A stretch of 64,000 bases of DNA, taken from Carposina sasakii. Lineage: Eukaryota > Arthropoda > Insecta > Lepidoptera > Carposinidae. The position numbers and the translations under genes are program-made. Below the pieces are notes generated by a model that had not been told where the DNA came from, did not search any database, and saw nothing but the letters and a program-made list of their open reading frames with translations. Where the stretch lies: contig CP053161.1 in NCBI GenBank assembly GCA_014607495.2, forward strand, positions 1,302,001 through 1,366,000. Reading direction: 5' to 3'. Every line of letters begins with the position of its first letter. Positions within the stretch are counted from its first letter, which is position 1. Below, piece after piece: positions 62,837 through 64,000 of this stretch.

Positions 62837-64000
62837 CTATTGACTTTGACATTGACAGATTACAGCCAAAACTGGGCTAGTGTTTACAAAATCTATTTGA
62901 TTATTTACCAAATTAATACCTGAAAATTTTGCTTTCATAATTTCTAGTTTTTCTAAAATAGACAGACGGATGCCTTTATCTGCAACATGTAGAACTCTTA
63001 ACTCATTATTATCTGCCAGGAAGTGGCCCGCCTGGAGTAAATGTTCGGCAAAGTTGGATTTATTAGGATTACCATTTCTAAAAGCTGATATATGTTCCTT
63101 GTATCGAACATTAAAACTGCGACCAGTTTGTCCAATGTAACAAGCATCACATTCATCACACTTCAACTGGTATACACCTGATTTCTTTTTAAGTTCCAAC
63201 TTTTGTTTTGTGTTGATTAACTTTTGTAATGAATTATAAGTCCTAAACGCCACAAATATGTCTTCTTTTTTTAATAATTTAGATATTTTTTCTGAAAAAC
63301 CTTTATAATATGTCAAACTACCAGTGTATGGTTTTTGAATCTGATCAACTTTAGGGTATAACATTTGTTTAACCAAAATGTTTTCCTTTTTATTGACCAG
63401 ATTATAAATTAATTGAGGACTGTACCCATTAGATCTGGCAATTTGAACAATGGTATTAAATTCTTTATTATAATTGTAATTGTTAAGCGGTAAAGTTACC
63501 AGTTTATGTATCATAGACTTATAAGCCGCTAATTTATGTTGCCATGGGTGGAAAGAATCAACCGGTATTGTGACATCTGTATGGGTAGGTTTCCGGTATA
63601 CAGCAAAATCATGAAATTTATCTAATCTTGATATAGTTAAATCCAAAAAATTTATGCTATTATTAACTTCTTCTTCAATTTTGAATTTAATTTTGGCATG
63701 CTTGGTATTAATTTTGTTGACAAAAACATGAAACTGTCTCACTGAGCCTGTCCAACACAAGATAACATCATCTACATATCTAAAATAATATTTTATCTTA
63801 CTATTGTTAACTATAAACTTATTTTCATACCAATCCATAAAAATTTCTGCAAGAAACGGTGACAACGGAGAACCCATAGCCAAACCATCCTTCTGTAAAT
63901 AATAGGTGTTCCGATAACAAAAATAATTTTGGTTCATACAAAGTCTAGTCAGTCCAATAATGTTATCAACCTCCGTTGGATGTAAATTGACTTTATCACA
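62837..64000 (-). CDS. Penelope-like reverse transcriptase with GIY-YIG endonuclease, C-terminal part
   Basis: The frame is open from the window edge (CDKVNLHPTEVDNII upstream of the first Met at 63937), so the protein starts outside. Reverse transcriptase: GLAMGSPLSPFLAEIFM at residues 18-34 counted from that Met, and the catalytic YVDD at 54-57, NFLDLTI, and a thumb-like KPTHTD region. Endonuclease: GVYQLKCDECDACYIGQTGR from residue 254, i.e. GIY...YIG with a CDEC insertion typical of Penelope-like elements, then SFNVRYKEH and a Glu near 328. The element primes reverse transcription at its own endonuclease nick. About 385 residues are visible, all open, so the copy may be fairly young. Confidence 0.93.
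   Translation of the reverse strand, partial: CDKVNLHPTEVDNIIGLTRLCMNQNYFCYRNTYYLQKDGLAMGSPLSPFLAEIFMDWYENKFIVNNSKIKYYFRYVDDVILCWTGSVRQFHVFVNKINTKHAKIKFKIEEEVNNSINFLDLTISRLDKFHDFAVYRKPTHTDVTIPVDSFHPWQHKLAAYKSMIHKLVTLPLNNYNYNKEFNTIVQIARSNGYSPQLIYNLVNKKENILVKQMLYPKVDQIQKPYTGSLTYYKGFSEKISKLLKKEDIFVAFRTYNSLQKLINTKQKLELKKKSGVYQLKCDECDACYIGQTGRSFNVRYKEHISAFRNGNPNKSNFAEHLLQAGHFLADNNELRVLHVADKGIRLSILEKLEIMKAKFSGINLVNNQIDFVNTSPVLAVICQCQSQ

Larger units (their letters stand above)
62470..64000 (-). mobile_element. Penelope-like element, 3' part, runs off the window
   Basis: It comprises the coding region from the window edge to 62837, an AT-rich downstream region (A run at 62778-62792) and, beyond it, the hammerhead-like segment that in this class belongs to the terminal repeats. 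The 62470 boundary is approximate; it follows the end of the F fragment. Confidence 0.75.

Overview
The window looks like repeat-rich, gene-poor DNA of a moth or butterfly (Lepidoptera). This is inferred from its mobile elements: tRNA-derived SINEs with ATC tails, RTE-type tails, many Helitrons ending in the CGCGGGC...CTAG motif, a Jockey-clade LINE, a Ty3/gypsy LTR element and a Penelope-like element, in an AT-rich background. I found no complete ordinary host gene. The only host-type coding sequence I can defend is one SWIM zinc-finger reading frame, split in two by the LTR element (and it may itself come from a transposon).
Layout. 1-17.5 kb: mostly unremarkable AT-rich DNA with a possible promoter/first exon (3843-4153), a hAT-like MITE, SINEs, a 429-bp tandem duplication (8953-9879), a SINE broken by two later insertions (11866-12580) and the decayed GC-rich 3' end of a non-LTR element (13.7-14.4 kb). 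17.5-34.5 kb: an RTE reverse-transcriptase fragment, MITEs, Helitrons, and short retroposed copies with visible target duplications. 34,582-38,659: a 5'-truncated Jockey element with an open ORF1 remnant and a full ORF2, flanked by a perfect 14-bp target duplication. 39.15-39.57 kb: a GC-rich cassette of five consecutive hairpins flanked by a 12-bp direct repeat. 42,635-48,263: an apparently intact Ty3/gypsy element with LTRs that differ by one base of a T run, a single 1464-residue Gag-Pol frame, and a plausible intron that would swap the Pol C-terminus. 48.3-62.3 kb: more MITEs, Helitrons and unnamed repeats, including three different MITEs abutting at TATA junctions. 62.5-64 kb: the 3' half of a Penelope-like element on the minus strand, running off the window edge, with a hammerhead-ribozyme-like motif next to it.
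How the parts relate. Four MITE families (called M1-M4 here) share CAGGG(T) ends and TATA target duplications but otherwise differ, suggesting a shared transposase that is not in the window. Nesting gives a relative chronology: SINEs and unnamed repeats are oldest, Helitrons and TATA MITEs insert into them, and the Jockey and gypsy insertions look youngest because their frames are open and their target duplications are clean. Family names SINE-A/B/C, R4, R5, R6, R9, G and F are local labels for this annotation only.
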